From Adiantum capillus-veneris (Eukaryota; Streptophyta; Polypodiopsida; Polypodiales; Pteridaceae), in NCBI GenBank assembly GCA_014529385.2, contig CM043969.1, forward strand, positions 72,070,676 to 72,134,675: a stretch of DNA of 64,000 nt, given 5' to 3'. Positions 45,635 to 57,763 of the stretch are shown piece after piece. Position numbers and translations under genes: made by a program. The notes below the pieces were generated by a model that worked only from the letters and a program-made list of their open reading frames with translations, did no database searches and was not told the DNA's origin. Numbering within the stretch: position 1 is the stretch's first letter; each line of letters starts with the position of its first letter.

Positions 45635-46660
45635 AGTGGAGATGGGGATGTAAGGCATATCAAAGTATTTGAACAGATATGTGATTCCCTAGGAGAACAC
45701 CATGACCTGCATAAGAGTAATGCTTTAAGCCTGAACCTTAGTGGAAAGGCTGGGGATTGGTATAAAACCCTAAGGGTGGAAGAAAAAACGATTTACCCTA
45801 CTCTTAGGAGACTATTCTTGAAAGAGTACATACCAGAGGGAGTACTTTGGGGTGTAGCATCTCAGCTCCAAAAATCTCAAAGAGAGGAAGGGGAGTCCAT
45901 GAGAGACTTTATTAATCGCTTGAAGCATTTGAATTGTTGTTGTAATCCAAATGAGCGCTTCAATAATAACCAATTTCTTGATAGCTTCATTAGGGGACTA
46001 CAACATGAGGATATCTACAATGGCCTAATGATTAGAGGTATCACCACTTGGGAAGCAGTCACCACCAATGCGATCCAATTGGAGGATAATATAATGATTC
46101 AAGGAGAAAGAGTGTTTGTTGAGCCTAAATCTACTAGCTCGCAAGCATCGGGGCATGAGCCAATGACCATAAAGCCTATTGATAAAGAGCCAAAGATATC
46201 TGAGATGACTTTAGCAGATCTCACCAAGGCCATTTAAGAGAGTCTTAGAGACAATTGCGCTCCACAAAACAACCATATGTATCCAAGAAGGGAGCAACAA
46301 TGGTGCTCAGTTTGCTATGGTCCGCATAGTACCAGGGAATACCCTACTTTTAGAGTAAAATTTAATGGGAATTGCAATTCCTGTGAGAGGTATGGTCATC
46401 AAGCCAAGGATTGCATAGTCTTTAAATGCATGATGGCCAATAGACCAACCTTAGCATGGACGGACAGACCTCGAGTGCCTACATTGGTGCCGGCCCCACC
46501 TCTTGAACAACCGTCACAACACATTGTCCCTAGGGCCCAAAATGTTGTTCAAACAACACCCTTACTACCTCGAGTGCTAGGACAACAACCTCCGCATTTG
46601 AGAATCACTTCTGTGAATCAAGTGGGTTGTGAGTCATCATTACTTGTTTGGAGTCTGTGA
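45635..46660 (+). pseudogene. Gypsy gag C-terminal part with CCHC knuckle
   Basis: Continues gag after copia A: SGDGDVRHIKVFEQI, LSLNLSGKAGDWYKTL (the gag core L...A..WY motif), MRDFINRLKHLN. An in-frame TAA at 46235-46237 interrupts it. The frame then resumes through CNSCERYGHQAKDC (CX2CX4HX4C zinc knuckle, RNA packaging) to a stop at 46660. Two further knuckle-like motifs, CYECGGPHCVAESP (about 46830) and CNRCGIDHLIAQC (about 46944), lie in other frames. Confidence 0.75.
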
Positions 46661-47516
46661 GGAAGATATAGACCCTAATATTTCCTCTGGGATTGATGCA
46701 CTTGAAGATAGTCCACAATACTACATGGAGGACTATTAGGGACCAGTCAAACCTGTCTATCAAGTAGCTGCTCTTGTAGCAAGAGGCCAAAATAGCAATT
46801 TCATTGCCAAGAGATCACCTCTTTAATGCTATGAGTGTGGAGGTCCACATTGTGTAGCCGAGTCTCCTATTAGATTACAAAAGAATGCCACACTAATGCA
46901 AACCAATCAAACGAGTACATCTGTAATGCCAATACTCATATGTAATCGATGTGGCATAGATCATTTGATTGCCCAATGCCCTAATAATCCGAATGCGCCA
47001 AAAATCACACCATTGAACTTAATTGAGGTTACTGAGGAGCCAACACAAAGTACACATGTGGTACCAGTAAATGTACTCACACGATTGATGCTCCAAAACC
47101 AAAATTATATTCTCGAAGAAAGAGACACAGCATCAATTGCCCAATCTCAGAAGAAGAAGAAAACACAAAGGAAGAGATCACAAAAAGAAGCGAGGTCAAA
47201 CCCCAGTCCAAAGACCAACATAGGGACTGGTGACGACCCCTATATATGAACGACGTTGAAGATGATTCTAATTCAAGTGAGACCATGGAGAATAAAATGA
47301 CCACTAGGAAAGAAACAAAAAAGAAAGATTGTCATGAGCCACAATGGCCAGGACCCAAGAAAAAGATAGGAACTTACCCAGACCCTACAGAGGAGATCGA
47401 GCATCAAGCAATTAAAGGGTTTGGTAGAAGAGACCCAAAGGGATCTAGAGCTAGCACCTAGGTAGATCCAAGAAGAAAGTTACTTTAAGTCATGGGAGAG
47501 TGGGCATACTCACTTC

Positions 47517-48260
47517 TTGTTGGAGAGAATGTTTACAGAGGGATTACCTGACCCCATCGAAGAAATGGAGATCCCATCTTCCCCATGTCAAGGCACTGAA
47601 GCCCAAAAAGTGCCGTTAAATATTGCCAAATTGATGGATTTCATGGCTTCAGAAGTTAGAACCACCATCATGTCCAAACTATATGGAGACCCCAAGCTAT
47701 TCTTAGCTCTTCGAGCTTTCCTCAATGAAGAACTGAAAGTCAGGCTACCACAATTTGCACAGATGGATGGAGCGAGGGAGGTTCCAATAGAGGAGGAACA
47801 CCTAGATCCACAACCCAACCTAGATGAGAACTTTGTTGTTGAAATACTTGTTAACAAGTTGGGACAATACTTTGAAGGTGATGAATCCAATGCGACCATA
47901 CCAATCACTACCAAGGGATTAACTGTGAAGGGAATCCTTGATGGTGGCACTAGGGTTAGCATTGTAACTAAAAATTGCTAGGAAACTATGAGAAGACCTC
48001 ACCTTGGGACTATAAACATAGTGGTAAAGATGGCCAATGAGACTATTGTTAAACCTATTGGAATGCTAGAAGATCTCAAGATCAAGGTCTTTGGACACAA
48101 AATAAGGCATACCTTCATTGTTACGGATTTTCCAAGCACACTATGTAATCTGAGATGATCTTAGGACGTCCTTTCATGAGGGAAGCAAAAATGGTGCATG
48201 ACTAGTCTAAAAACCATGTCTACTTGCAGTTCCAAGACTCTGTCATTCAGTTGATCTTGT
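47517..48260 (+). pseudogene. Gypsy aspartic protease (first)
   Basis: The frame 47517-47981 ends TTKGLTVKGILDGGTRVSIV. GILDGGT is the retropepsin D[ST]G[AT] motif with Ser/Thr replaced by Gly (Asp codon 47940-47942). Downstream in shifted frames come KIKVFGHKIRHTFIVTDFP and then LGRPFMREAKMVHD, the ILGRPFL motif of gypsy proteases. The protease would process gag-pol. Stops at 47979 and beyond and frameshifts near 48150 inactivate it. Confidence 0.65.
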
Positions 48261-48298
48261 AACTGGTCGAGCACATCCTCTAGGAAACAGATTTATAA

Positions 48299-49375
48299 TT
48301 GATCATAGATCTGACACCACGATTCACTCGGCCCCATTGCAATATTGTTACACGTGTAAAATGGACAACGATGTTGGGGAAGATTCTCTTTATATGGATG
48401 TTCTATAGGATGATTGAGTCTGGAAATGTGGATTCGGTCCACCTAGTAGCAACCATAGACACTTGGGGAAATAGGGGGATGACCTGGGTAACACCTGAAA
48501 GGGATGAAATGCCACCACTCGTACCTTTAAATATGATAGGAGCAATGCATATAGCTTCTGATGACCTAGAAGATGAACGCTTGACTAACAATGGAACCAG
48601 TAGCGTCTCAAAAGAATATAGCCCACATGATTTGGAGTCAGAATCATCAATTGAAAATGGCTCTGAGGAAGAAGAATCTGAGTTAAATCTTGGTGCAAAT
48701 GTGGGGACAAACCATTCAAGGCCCAGTGGTACCCTAGATGACAATCTATCCAGGAGAGGAGAAGACACAAATAGCAATTCATCTAGTGACTCTTCACTGG
48801 AGATCGGCCATAATAAAAAATTAGATAAGAGGAGTAAGAGATATAAGAGGAAAGGATATCGAGCCAATGTACGTGCTAGGATAAATCAAAAGAAATCTAC
48901 CATAGAATGGATTAATTAGATAGGGATATGTGATGCTCATCATAAGTTGGTAGATGATTGTGGTGAATACCTTCAAAGCATCATGTGGTGTAGTCCACAA
49001 CCCATTGACACTGCACAGTTAAAGGCTACAGAGAAGCCAAAGTTGAGCCGTACTGTAAGGAGACGACAAAATCGAGAGTTAGCTCAACGACAAAAGGAAG
49101 CGGAAGAGAAATCACTATCCACCACAGAACAACAAGACCCCACAAACTTACATCGTGCACCTGAGAATTTCAAATCCTACACCACAAAGGAGCGTAAGGT
49201 TGTGTATACAAAGGCGCGGAGAACACCTATCAATGGAACTAATGGAGTCTATGATGGTCCAATGATAGCTAAGGAAATAGAGTTAGCAGACCAAGGTGAG
49301 GAGTTCAAACCTGTTTTCATTGCCCAAGATCTGACAGAGACTGAGGAATATGTACTCAAAGAGCTTCTCAAGTAA
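48299..49375 (+). pseudogene. Gypsy linker between protease and RT
   Basis: Two open stretches (48299-48919 and 48947-49375) encode an acidic Ser/Asn/Glu-rich segment followed by a Lys/Arg/Glu-rich coiled-coil-like segment (LSRTVRRRQNRELAQRQKEA). No catalytic motif is visible. Position between protease and RT suggests the pol linker. The end (DLTETEEYVLKELLK) leads into the usual F.D.FA..Y.DM of gypsy RT, with stops. Confidence 0.45.
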
Positions 49376-50485
49376 TTCAAGGATATATTTGCATGAACAT
49401 ATCATGATATGAAAGGTATTCCACCTTCCGTGGTGCAACACACAATCCCCATGAATAGCATGGCTAAACCAGTCCAGCAATGACCCTACCCAATGAATCC
49501 TAAGTATATAAAAATTGTTCAAGAAGAGATTGAAAATCTTGTCAAATGCGGATTCATATACCCTATTGAGCACTCAGAATAGGTGTCTCCAATAGTTATT
49601 GTGTCAAAAAGGAATAGGAAACTCGGAGTGTGCATGGATCTCAAGAAGGTCAATGACGCCACTAGGAGAGACCGTTACCCCTTGCCATATTCGGAACATG
49701 TGCTTGAAAGAGTTGCAGGGAAGGAAGCTTACAGCTTTTTAGATGGGTACTCTAGATACAATCAAATCACAATCACGCTAGAGGGCCAAGCTAAAATTTC
49801 TTTTATAATCAAATTTGGAGTGTTTGCATTTTGTGTTATGGCTTTTGGCTTAACCAATGCCCCTGCTACCTTCCAACGATTGATAAACATTGCTTTTAGG
49901 GAATATTTGAGGGAGTTTTGCGAAGCTTTCTTAGATGACCTTTGTGTTTATTCTTCTTGGAAAGAACATCTATCATGTTTACGAAAAGTGTTTGAAAAGT
50001 TCACATTGTATCGCATCTCATTAAATCCTTTCAAATGCCAATTTTGGCTTAAACATGGAGTTATTTTAGGGCATATAGTATCCAAAAATGGGATTTCCAC
50101 AGATGAGAGAAAATTTAAGGCCATTTCCAATTTGCCACCACCTACAAACTATAAAGGACTTCAAAGGTTCATGGGCCATGTTGGTTATTATCGACGGTTT
50201 ATTTTAAACTTTGTCGAGATAGCTCGCCCATTGTACAAGCTTCTTATTGAGTTCCACTCGACTACGGAGTGTGAACATGCTTATGAGTTATTAAAAGAGG
50301 CCTTAACAAGTGCTTCCATTCTACGAGTGCCCGATTGGAATGTAATTTTTCATGTGCATATTGATGCATCGAAATTTGCTATTGGGTGTGCTCTAGTTCA
50401 ACCAAGAGAACATAAATTGGATTGGCCCATTAGCTTTGCAAGTCGTCAATTAAATGATGCTGAGAGAAACTACACTACTACATAG
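49376..50485 (+). pseudogene. Gypsy reverse transcriptase and start of RNase H
   Basis: After a leader with stops (FKDIFA, then HDMKGIPPSVVQHTIP), the frame 49583-50485 carries LGVCMDLKKVNDATRRDRYP, EAYSFLDGYSRYNQITI (motif A), FGLTNAPATFQRLIN (motif B) and EAFLDDLCVYS (motif C, FLDD in place of YxDD). It continues with the thumb (MGHVGYYRRFILNF, IARPLYKLL) and the first RNase H motif (HVHIDASKFAIGCAL). A TAG interrupts at 50485. The catalytic aspartates are present but stops before and after make it non-functional. Confidence 0.85.
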
Positions 50486-50730
50486 CGGAAAGTTTTAGCT
50501 ACGATTTATGTAGTAAAGAAATTTCACTACTACCTTCTTGCCAACAAGATTATTTTCTATGTTGATCATCAAGTGTTGTTGTATCTAGTGAATAAACCTT
50601 GTTCCACGGGAAGAATTACACAATGGTTGTTAATTCTTCTTGAGTTTGATTTTATCGTTGTGGTGAGACCCGATAAAAGACATGTCATGGCGGATCATTT
50701 GTCTCGCATACCCAATGGTGAAGCCCCTGC
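50486..50730 (+). pseudogene. Gypsy RNase H, remainder
   Basis: Continues in frame after the TAG: RKVLATIYVVKKFHYYLLAN, KIIFYVDHQVLLYLVNKP (the TDH-type motif, here VDH) and RPDKRHVMADHLSRIPNG (the N..ADALSR motif, here MADHLSR). RNase H would remove template RNA. Confidence 0.75.
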
Positions 50731-51840
50731 TGGAATTGATGATGAATTGCTTGATACTTCCCTGTTCCTAGTCAAGACCATGCTTGAATGGAGTGAGAAG
50801 ATTGTGAACTTTTTAGTTAATGGTTTTCCACCCAAAGAGCTTTGTAAGGATATAGCTCGAAAGCTGTTAAAGGAATGTGAACCTTATTCTCTAATTGCAC
50901 GAACTCTCTACAAGATAGGAAAGGACGATATTCTTAGAGGTTGTTCCCATGAGGATGACTATTTATTCATACTGCAAGAAGCCCACATGGGTATAGCCGG
51001 AGGACATTTCTCATGGGAACTAACTGCTAGAAAGGTATTGCAATCAGGCTATTGGTAGCCTACCTTATTCAAAGATACATCACTTTTTGCAAAAGGGTGT
51101 GATGAATGCCGATGTTACAAGATCACACAACGAAAGGATAAGACGCCCTTACATGCTACTAAAGTGACTCAACCATTTGAAATATGGGGTTTAATCTTTG
51201 TAGGCCCGATTAGTCTGGCAGCTCATAACACTCAATTTTGATATATTATTGTTGCCACTGACTATGTGAAAAAGTGGGCGGAAGATAAGGTGACATGCAA
51301 GGCTGATGCAAGGTGATGCAAGGTCAATTGCCAAGTTTCTCTTTAAGAACATTATTATGCAATTTGGTTGTTTCTTTGAGATTGTGAGTGACAATGGTAC
51401 TCATTTTATAAATGGAGTGATAGAGGAACTCATAACAAACTTCATGATAGCTCACCATAAGTCCACGCCTTATTATCCACAAGAAAATAGCCAAGCTAAG
51501 AGCACTATCAAGACCTTAATTTCTATCTTGACCAAAATAGCGGAAGCTCGTTGCACAGACTGGGATTTGAAGCTGACATCAGCTCTATGGGCTTAATGTA
51601 TTGCTTACAAAGTGGCTATTAATTGTACGCCATTCAAGATGGTATATGGCCAAGAAGGAGTTATGCCATGGGAGTTTGTAATTCCTAGTCTGCGGGTAGC
51701 TTCACAAGAAGGTTGGGATGGTAACCCTTTAGTTGAGCGTTTATATATCCTTGAGAGGTTAGGTGAAGAAAGACAATTGGCAGTGCAAAATGCACTTGTG
51801 GAGAAAGTTAGGAGAAAGAAATGGTTTGACCGTCATTAAG
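50731..51840 (+). pseudogene. Gypsy integrase
   Basis: The zinc-binding part appears as EAHMGIAGGHFSWELTARKV (H..H type) and CDECRCYK (CxxC). The core shows first Asp in VATDYVKKWAE, second in EIVSDNGTHFI, and STPYYPQENSQAKSTIKTL, where the catalytic Glu (usually QAE/QVE) is Lys (codon 51498-51500). Stops at about 51056, 51239, 51316 and 51595 and a frameshift break the frame. A post-integrase segment (KYAGKGPYRVCKIIP) follows at about 51900 in another frame. Confidence 0.75.
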
Positions 51841-52091
51841 GAACAAGGATATCAAGGTTGGGGATAAAGTCCTTATGTATGGAGTGCGTTAAAAAGTTGA
51901 AATATGCGGGAAAAGGACCATATAGAGTATGCAAAATCATCCCACAAGGTACCATTCGTGTGGAAACTCTTGATGGAGTTGAAACCATTGGATTCCTCAA
52001 TGGGAGTAAATTTAAAAGATAGTATGATCATTTAAGCCAAGAGGAGCTACATGCCATCCATAAAAAAAAGGCGGCCAAGGCACAACCAGAA

Positions 52092-52560
52092 TTGAAAAAC
52101 ATACAAGCTCAAGCTGAGGCTAAGGAGCGACAACAACGTATAAGACGCCAACGAGAGGCCAACCTTGGAGTTACACATGCATTTCACTTTGAAACAGAGG
52201 ATGATTGGTTGGACTCTGACACACCTCTACGATACCCTATGGAGCTAAATAGCGCATATGGGAAAGTGCTATATAACGCATTATTAGACATGGGTGCTAA
52301 ATATAACCCGCTATCATATGGAGTGTGGTGTCATTAGGAAAGCCATCTCTATCTAAGAGTACTATCCAAGTCAAGGGTATCAACAAGAAAAAAACTACGG
52401 TTTTTGAAATCTAGCACACTTCTGTCAGTTATGGCAACGGGGTTGTAGCTCAAGACTTTTTGGTCATGCCTGCTGGAACTATGGAAGGAAATATAAACCT
52501 AGGATGCACGTGGATGATAGCGACCAAATGCACTATTGATTGGGGGACTGGGAGTGTCAC
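52092..52560 (+). pseudogene. Second retropepsin-like segment, downstream of gypsy integrase
   Basis: The frame 52092-52337 starts with a basic coiled-coil-like region (EAKERQQRIRRQREANLG) and ends KVLYNALLDMGAKYNPLSYG. ALLDMGAK..PLS matches the retropepsin ALLDTGA..N.LS motif with Thr replaced by Met (Asp at 52287-52289). After a frameshift, DFLVMPAGTMEGNINLGCTW and MIATKCTIDWGTGSVT follow, like the F.V.P.......ILG..W(I/L)...A.IDW half of retrotransposon proteases. It is distinct from the first protease at 47.9 kb. A role in processing or, alternatively, a captured protease remnant is inference. Confidence 0.55.
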
Positions 52561-53228
52561 AACACAGAAATCAACTCTTAGCCTTGCCACTCAAGCGATA
52601 GTCCCTAAGATATCACCTCTCAAGAAAATACAACCCAAAACAGTGCATGTCGAAGAGGTTGAAACATATGTAACTATAGCCCAACCCTTTGGAACTTCAA
52701 CTTCTATTGCTGAAACAAAACATGAGACACACAAGACTCAGTGTAATATAACAAAGAAAACATACAAATCATTCCCTAAAGCTTCTGTAGCGACCATTTC
52801 TGACGCAAAAAAAAAAAAGAGCCTTGTAAGAGACGCCCTACTCGCTTCAAGAAATGTAAGAAAACGTTGCGTTGGATTCCTAAATGACTATTGGAAGCCC
52901 AAGGATACTATGAAGGGAATGATCAAACCTGGGTGCCTAAACATAGATTGTGTTCTTACATGTCACCTATAGACTCATGTGAGTCAAATCCTGTAACAAT
53001 AAAGCCGATTGAAGATCGTGGGAAAGGAAAGATCACAGAACACTACACACCTCATCCGAAGCTAGTTTGGGTACCCAAGCGAGAAAGGCTTGTTTCGCTC
53101 GACTCAAACATAGAAAAAACAAATGAAGCTTCTTGCTCTTCATGTAGTTCATATACGAAAATACAAGCTTCGACACAACCTACACCTACCATTGTAAATA
53201 TCCATACAAACAAGAAAGTATTTTCACC
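52561..53228 (+). pseudogene. Gypsy 3' region protein, first part
   Basis: Open stretches 52460-52972 and 52891-53250 (shifted) encode a Thr/Ser/Lys-rich region with KCVGFLNDYW-like and TWVPKHRLCSYMSP wording and no recognised domain. Reading at 53228 continues in frame with 57764-57935 once copia B and one target duplication are removed. Confidence 0.45.
53224..53228. other. Target-site duplication of copia B (left)
   Basis: TCACC, matched with one change by ACACC at 57759-57763. Using these boundaries the gypsy frame reads open across the insertion, which supports the assignment. Confidence 0.7.
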
Positions 53229-53454
53229 TATTACCATATACATGTGGTAGTGATGTGTGTGAACACACTAGGACCGTCGGGGCATTTTTTCCCTCTTTAG
53301 GAGGTTTTTTCCCCCGTGCATTGTATATACGCCCATCACTCTAGGGCTATCTATCTTTCCATTGCACACTAAGTAATACACTCTCTATTGTGTGCATTGA
53401 TCTTCCTCTTCTTCTCCAAGCTGTGTGTGTTTCTCAGCAACCCTAATTCCAACA
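53229..53454 (+). repeat. Copia B 5' LTR, 226 bp
   Basis: Starts TATTACCATATACATG (first G of TG mutated to A) and ends AATTCCAACA. By eye it differs from 57532-57758 at about a dozen positions, roughly twice the divergence of the copia A pair. PBS TGGTATCAGAGC follows at 53457-53468. Confidence 0.92.
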
Positions 53455-53717
53455 ATTGGTATCAGAGCAGGTTGCGTCCTCCCGGGCTTAGTCGCTAGCT
53501 GCTCCAGTACACGCCTACTCACTTTCTTCAATTTCAGTGAGTTTTGGCGCGTAGGACGACAAATACTTTGGGCTCATTTCGACCTCCGTTTCAACTATAG
53601 GCAGTACTACACAGGCTATTTCATCATTTTGTGTAGAATTTCTGTCAGTGCCGTTTTCTGCATAACAGGTGCCTTACAGTCTTCTAAGGTTTGCGTTATA
53701 TAGCACGTGTTGTTTAT

Positions 53718-56700
53718 GTGGGCTTATATGATGCAACATGTTCTTGTGTCAAAGGCGTCTGGAACATTGTGCAGGGCATTGATGTACGTCCTGGTTCTGA
53801 AGATGTAGGCGATGTTGAGGATGTTGCAGGTCTTGCTGCAAGGAATGTTGCTATTAGAGTTGTTTTGCCTACGGCAAAACAAGCTCGTTGGGATGTTAAG
53901 GATGCGTAGGCTCATGCATTGATTGTGTTGTTTGTGAAGCGCACCATTGTTCCTCACATCCGTTCAGCAAAATCTGCAAAACAGGCTTGGGATATTTTGG
54001 CTGGTCTTTATGCAAGCCGCAATGAGGCTAAAATTGCTTTGTTGCGTAAAGAGCTGGAGTCGAAGATTATGCATGAGGAAGATGATATAGACACTTTCCT
54101 TGCTAGTGTCAAGGATATTAATGAGCAACTTATTTCTGCAGTAAAGTCATTTCAGACAGTACCCTTGTGCAGACTGTTCTTGATGCCTTACCAGATTCCT
54201 ACCAGACTTTTGCTAGTACTTGGAGAACGATGACCCAAGGAAACCCTGAAGTTGTCAAGTTTGATGCATTATGCACATTGCTATTGCAAGAGTCACTTTC
54301 TAGAAAAAGCAGGACTAGGCAACGTGCAGTTGAACAGGCTTTTATTGCTTCTCAAAGAAAGGGTGGTAACAGTAATGCAGCCACTTCTTATGGTTCTGCT
54401 GCGAGTGGCAAAAATTCTGTTCCTAATGCTTTTGCTGGCAGCAATGCGTCTGGAAATTCTGGTGATAAGGGCAAAAAGAAGATGCGTTGCCATTATTGTA
54501 AAGCTAATGATCACTTGATCAAGTCATGTCCTAAGTTGAAGGCCAAAGAGGCGGAGAAGAAAGAGGGCGGTTCCACTGCAAATGCTGGTTCCACTACAAT
54601 TGCAGCCATTGTTGAGTCTTCTGTAAAAGGAGACTGTAATGCTGATGTTGATGCAGAATGGGCTTTTCGCGCAGAGTGCACTTACAATCCTGCTGTCCGT
54701 GATGCATGCTTATCAGTTGCTCCAGATTCACATGTGTGGTATTTTGATAGTGGTGCTACAAAGCACATTACCTCACATCGTGAATTGTTTACCTCTCTCG
54801 AGTCTGTCCCTCATGAGAATTCTGTCACTTGTGCCAACAATGCCTCTTATCCAGTTCAGGGAGTTGGAAAGATTGTGCTTACCGCTGCAAATGGTAGTTC
54901 CTTCACACTTGTTGATGCACTTTATGTACCTGGGATCAAGAAGAATCTCTTGTCTGTATCCGCACTTGCTAGACTTGGACTTGTAGTCAAATTTGTGGAT
55001 GACAGATGTACAATTCATGATCTCAGTTTTGGTGATGAAATTGTTGCATCTGGCCTTTTGTGCCGTGGGCTGTATAAGCTCACTTTGTCTGACAAGTGTG
55101 GACAAAATTTTGCAAATGCTGTTGCAGATTCAAGGGCTATTTCAGATGCAAAACTTTGGCATGCACGTTTTGGTCATCTGAATTTTGCCAGTTTACTGCG
55201 TTTGCAGAAATCTGATATGGTTGCTTCTTTGCCGCCTCTTGAAGCACCTGTTAAACATGTTTGTGAAGGCTGTATTTTGGGAAGATGCAGCGTTCTAAGT
55301 TTCCAAAGGATGGTTCAGTTCGGGCCACATGCAGGTTGAAGCTTGTGCATAGTGATGTTTGTGGGCCCATGCAAAATCCGTCCTTGGGCAATTACCTGTA
55401 CTTCGTGACTTTCATTGATGATTACTCTAGGCATGCATGGGTATTTCCGCTTAAAGCAAAGTCCGAAGTTTTTATGTGCTTCAAACAATTTCTGGCTATG
55501 GCTGAAACTATGGGCACCCTCCGTTCCAATCGAGGGGGGAAGTATATGTCTCATGAATTTAATGCATTTCTGGCTAGTCGTGGGATAAAACACCAATGTA
55601 CAGTGCCTTATACACCTCAACAAAATGGTGTTGCGGAGAGGAAAAACAGGTCACTGACGGAAATGGCACGATGTATGGTCAAAAGTCAAGCTTTACCACA
55701 TTCTTTTTGGCTTGAGGCCATCATGTGTGCCACTTATGTACTTAACAGGTGTCCTACGAAAGCTTTGTAGTCTATTACTCCATATGAAGCATGGCATGAT
55801 AGAAAGCCTTCTATTGAGCACATACGTGTTTTTGGTTGTTTGGCATATGCTTTGGTGCCACAAGTGCAGCGCAGAAAATTGGATGATAAGGCTGTCAAAT
55901 GTATTTTTGTTGGTTACAGTGCTGAAAGCAAAGGTTACAGGTTGTATCATCCGCAAACAAAATGTATTCTGGTTTCACGGGATGTAGTGTTTGTGGAAGA
56001 TTCTGTTCAGCCCTTGCTGTCATGTACTAGAGACAGTAATGTAAGCTCACAGGACTTTTATGACACTTTGTTTCCTCTTTTCAGTGGTGGAAATACAAAT
56101 GTAATTTCCAATGAGGCAAATGTACAGCCTATGGGGGTTTCTAAAAATGTTCTAGATTTGCCTATTACTGATGCAGATGTACATGATGTACTTGATGAGG
56201 AAAGGGCTGAAAATGAGCAGGCTAGAGGTATGCCAAAATGGCTGGTGCACACTTTGCGTGACAGTAAATTGGATGCACCTTTGTCTAGTCGTACTCGTTC
56301 AGGCTCTTGCCATGCATCTTATGCATCAGATTGTTATGCTTTGGATGTGTCTAGCTTACATGATGTTGAGGAGCCTCTGTCTTTTGATGAAGCACAGAAT
56401 TCAAAAAATTGGATGGCTGCCATGCAATCAAAATATGATGCACTCATAGAAAATGACACATGGACTTTATGTGATTTGCCTCCTGGCAAAAAGGCCATTG
56501 GTACGAAGTGGGTTTACAAGTTGAAACGCAAGCCAGATGGTGAGATGGATCGCTATAAGGCTCGACTTGTTACAAAGGGTTATGCACAGCAAAAATGCAT
56601 AGATTATGAAGAGACTTTTTCTCCCACTTGTCGTACGACTACTATGAGTTTTCTATGTGCATTGGCAGCTCATTTTGGTTGGGATGTACATCAATCAGAC

Positions 56701-57456
56701 ACTGTTATTGCTTTCTTGAATGGTGATATATTTGAGGAAGTTTATGTAACGCAGCCTCGCAGTTTTGTCATAAAAGGACAAGAGGACAAAGTGTGCAGAT
56801 GTAAGAAGGCTTTGTATGGGTTGAAGCAATCTCCTCGTGCTTGGTATGAGAAAGCTGACATTCATTTGGTCAAACAAGGCTTTCGTAACAGTCCAACAGA
56901 AATCAGATTGTATGTAAAGTGTGAGGGTGATGTACTTCTCATTGTGGTTCTTTATGTTGATGATTTGTTGATCACTGGACCAAATGAGAGACATATTGCT
57001 GAATTTAAGGCTGATTTGAATGCTACTTTCAAGATGAAAGATTTGGGGATGTTGCATCATTACTTGGGTATACAGTTTAAGCAGTGTGATGGTGGTATTT
57101 CCTTGTGTCAGAAAAGTTACATAGAGACATTGCTATGTAAGTTTGGACTTGAGGATTGCAAACCTATTGCAGACGCCTTATGGTGGCTAATTTGGGTGTT
57201 GGACAGGACACTGCCAACACTATCTACATTGACAGTCAGAGCACATTGGCAGTTGCGAAGAACCCAGTTTTTCATGCTCGCACAAAGCACATTGAGGTGC
57301 ATTACCACTATGTCAGGGAGAGGCTCAGCAGGAGAGATCAGCTTGGCTTATGTGCCAACACAGGACAACCTTGCAGATCTTTTCACAAAGGCATTCTCTC
57401 GTGAGAAGCTTGAAGCTTTCCGCAAAGCTTTGGGCTTACTCCCCTTTGTGGACTGA
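53718..57456 (+). pseudogene. Copia B gag-pol remnant
   Basis: Gag begins without its ATG (deleted) at WAYMMQHVLVSK-like wording and is stopped by TAG at 53907-53909, the same codon as in copia A. A 1-bp loss near 54140 and another near 55281 shift frames, and CAG to TAG at 55768-55770 stops the integrase. The protease (WYFDSGATKHIT) and knuckle (CHYCKANDHLIKSC) are present. Integrase keeps Glu (GVAERKNRS, 55636-55638), but the second catalytic Asp is Asn (SNRGGKY, codon 55528-55530). RT keeps YVDDLLITG. A 454-bp deletion at about 57171 removes the RT end and most of RNase H. The final frame (NLADLFTKAF...LLPFVD) ends at 57456. Confidence 0.88.
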
Positions 57457-57531
57457 TCCTGTCCTCAGGGCATGGCACTTCCCTTTACTCATGTGCCAGC
57501 TCTTGTTCGCTGCATCACTCCAGGGGGGATT

Positions 57532-57758
57532 TGTTACCATATACATGTGGTAGTGATGTGTGTGAACACACTAGGGCCGCCGGGGCATTTTTTCCCTCTT
57601 TAGGAGGTTTTTTCCCCCGTGCATTGTAGATACGCCCATCACTGTAGGGCTATCTATCTTTCTATTGCACACTAAGTAATACACTCTCTATTGTGTGCCT
57701 TGAGCTTCCTTCGTCTTCTCCAAGTTGTGTGTGTTTCTCTGCAACCCTAATTCCAACA
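57532..57758 (+). repeat. Copia B 3' LTR, 227 bp
   Basis: TGTTACCATATACATG to AATTCCAACA with intact TG and CA ends. Preceded by the polypurine tract. Confidence 0.93.
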
Positions 57759-57763
57759 ACACC

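Larger units (their letters stand above)
53229..57758 (+). mobile_element. Ty1/copia element B, internally deleted (4.53 kb)
   Basis: Same family as copia A and inserted in the opposite orientation, 3' of the gypsy integrase. LTRs, PBS and PPT (CCAGGGGGGATT before 57532) are present. Compared with copia A it lacks about 150 bp around the gag start codon, 18 bp in integrase and 454 bp between RT and RNase H. Confidence 0.92.
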
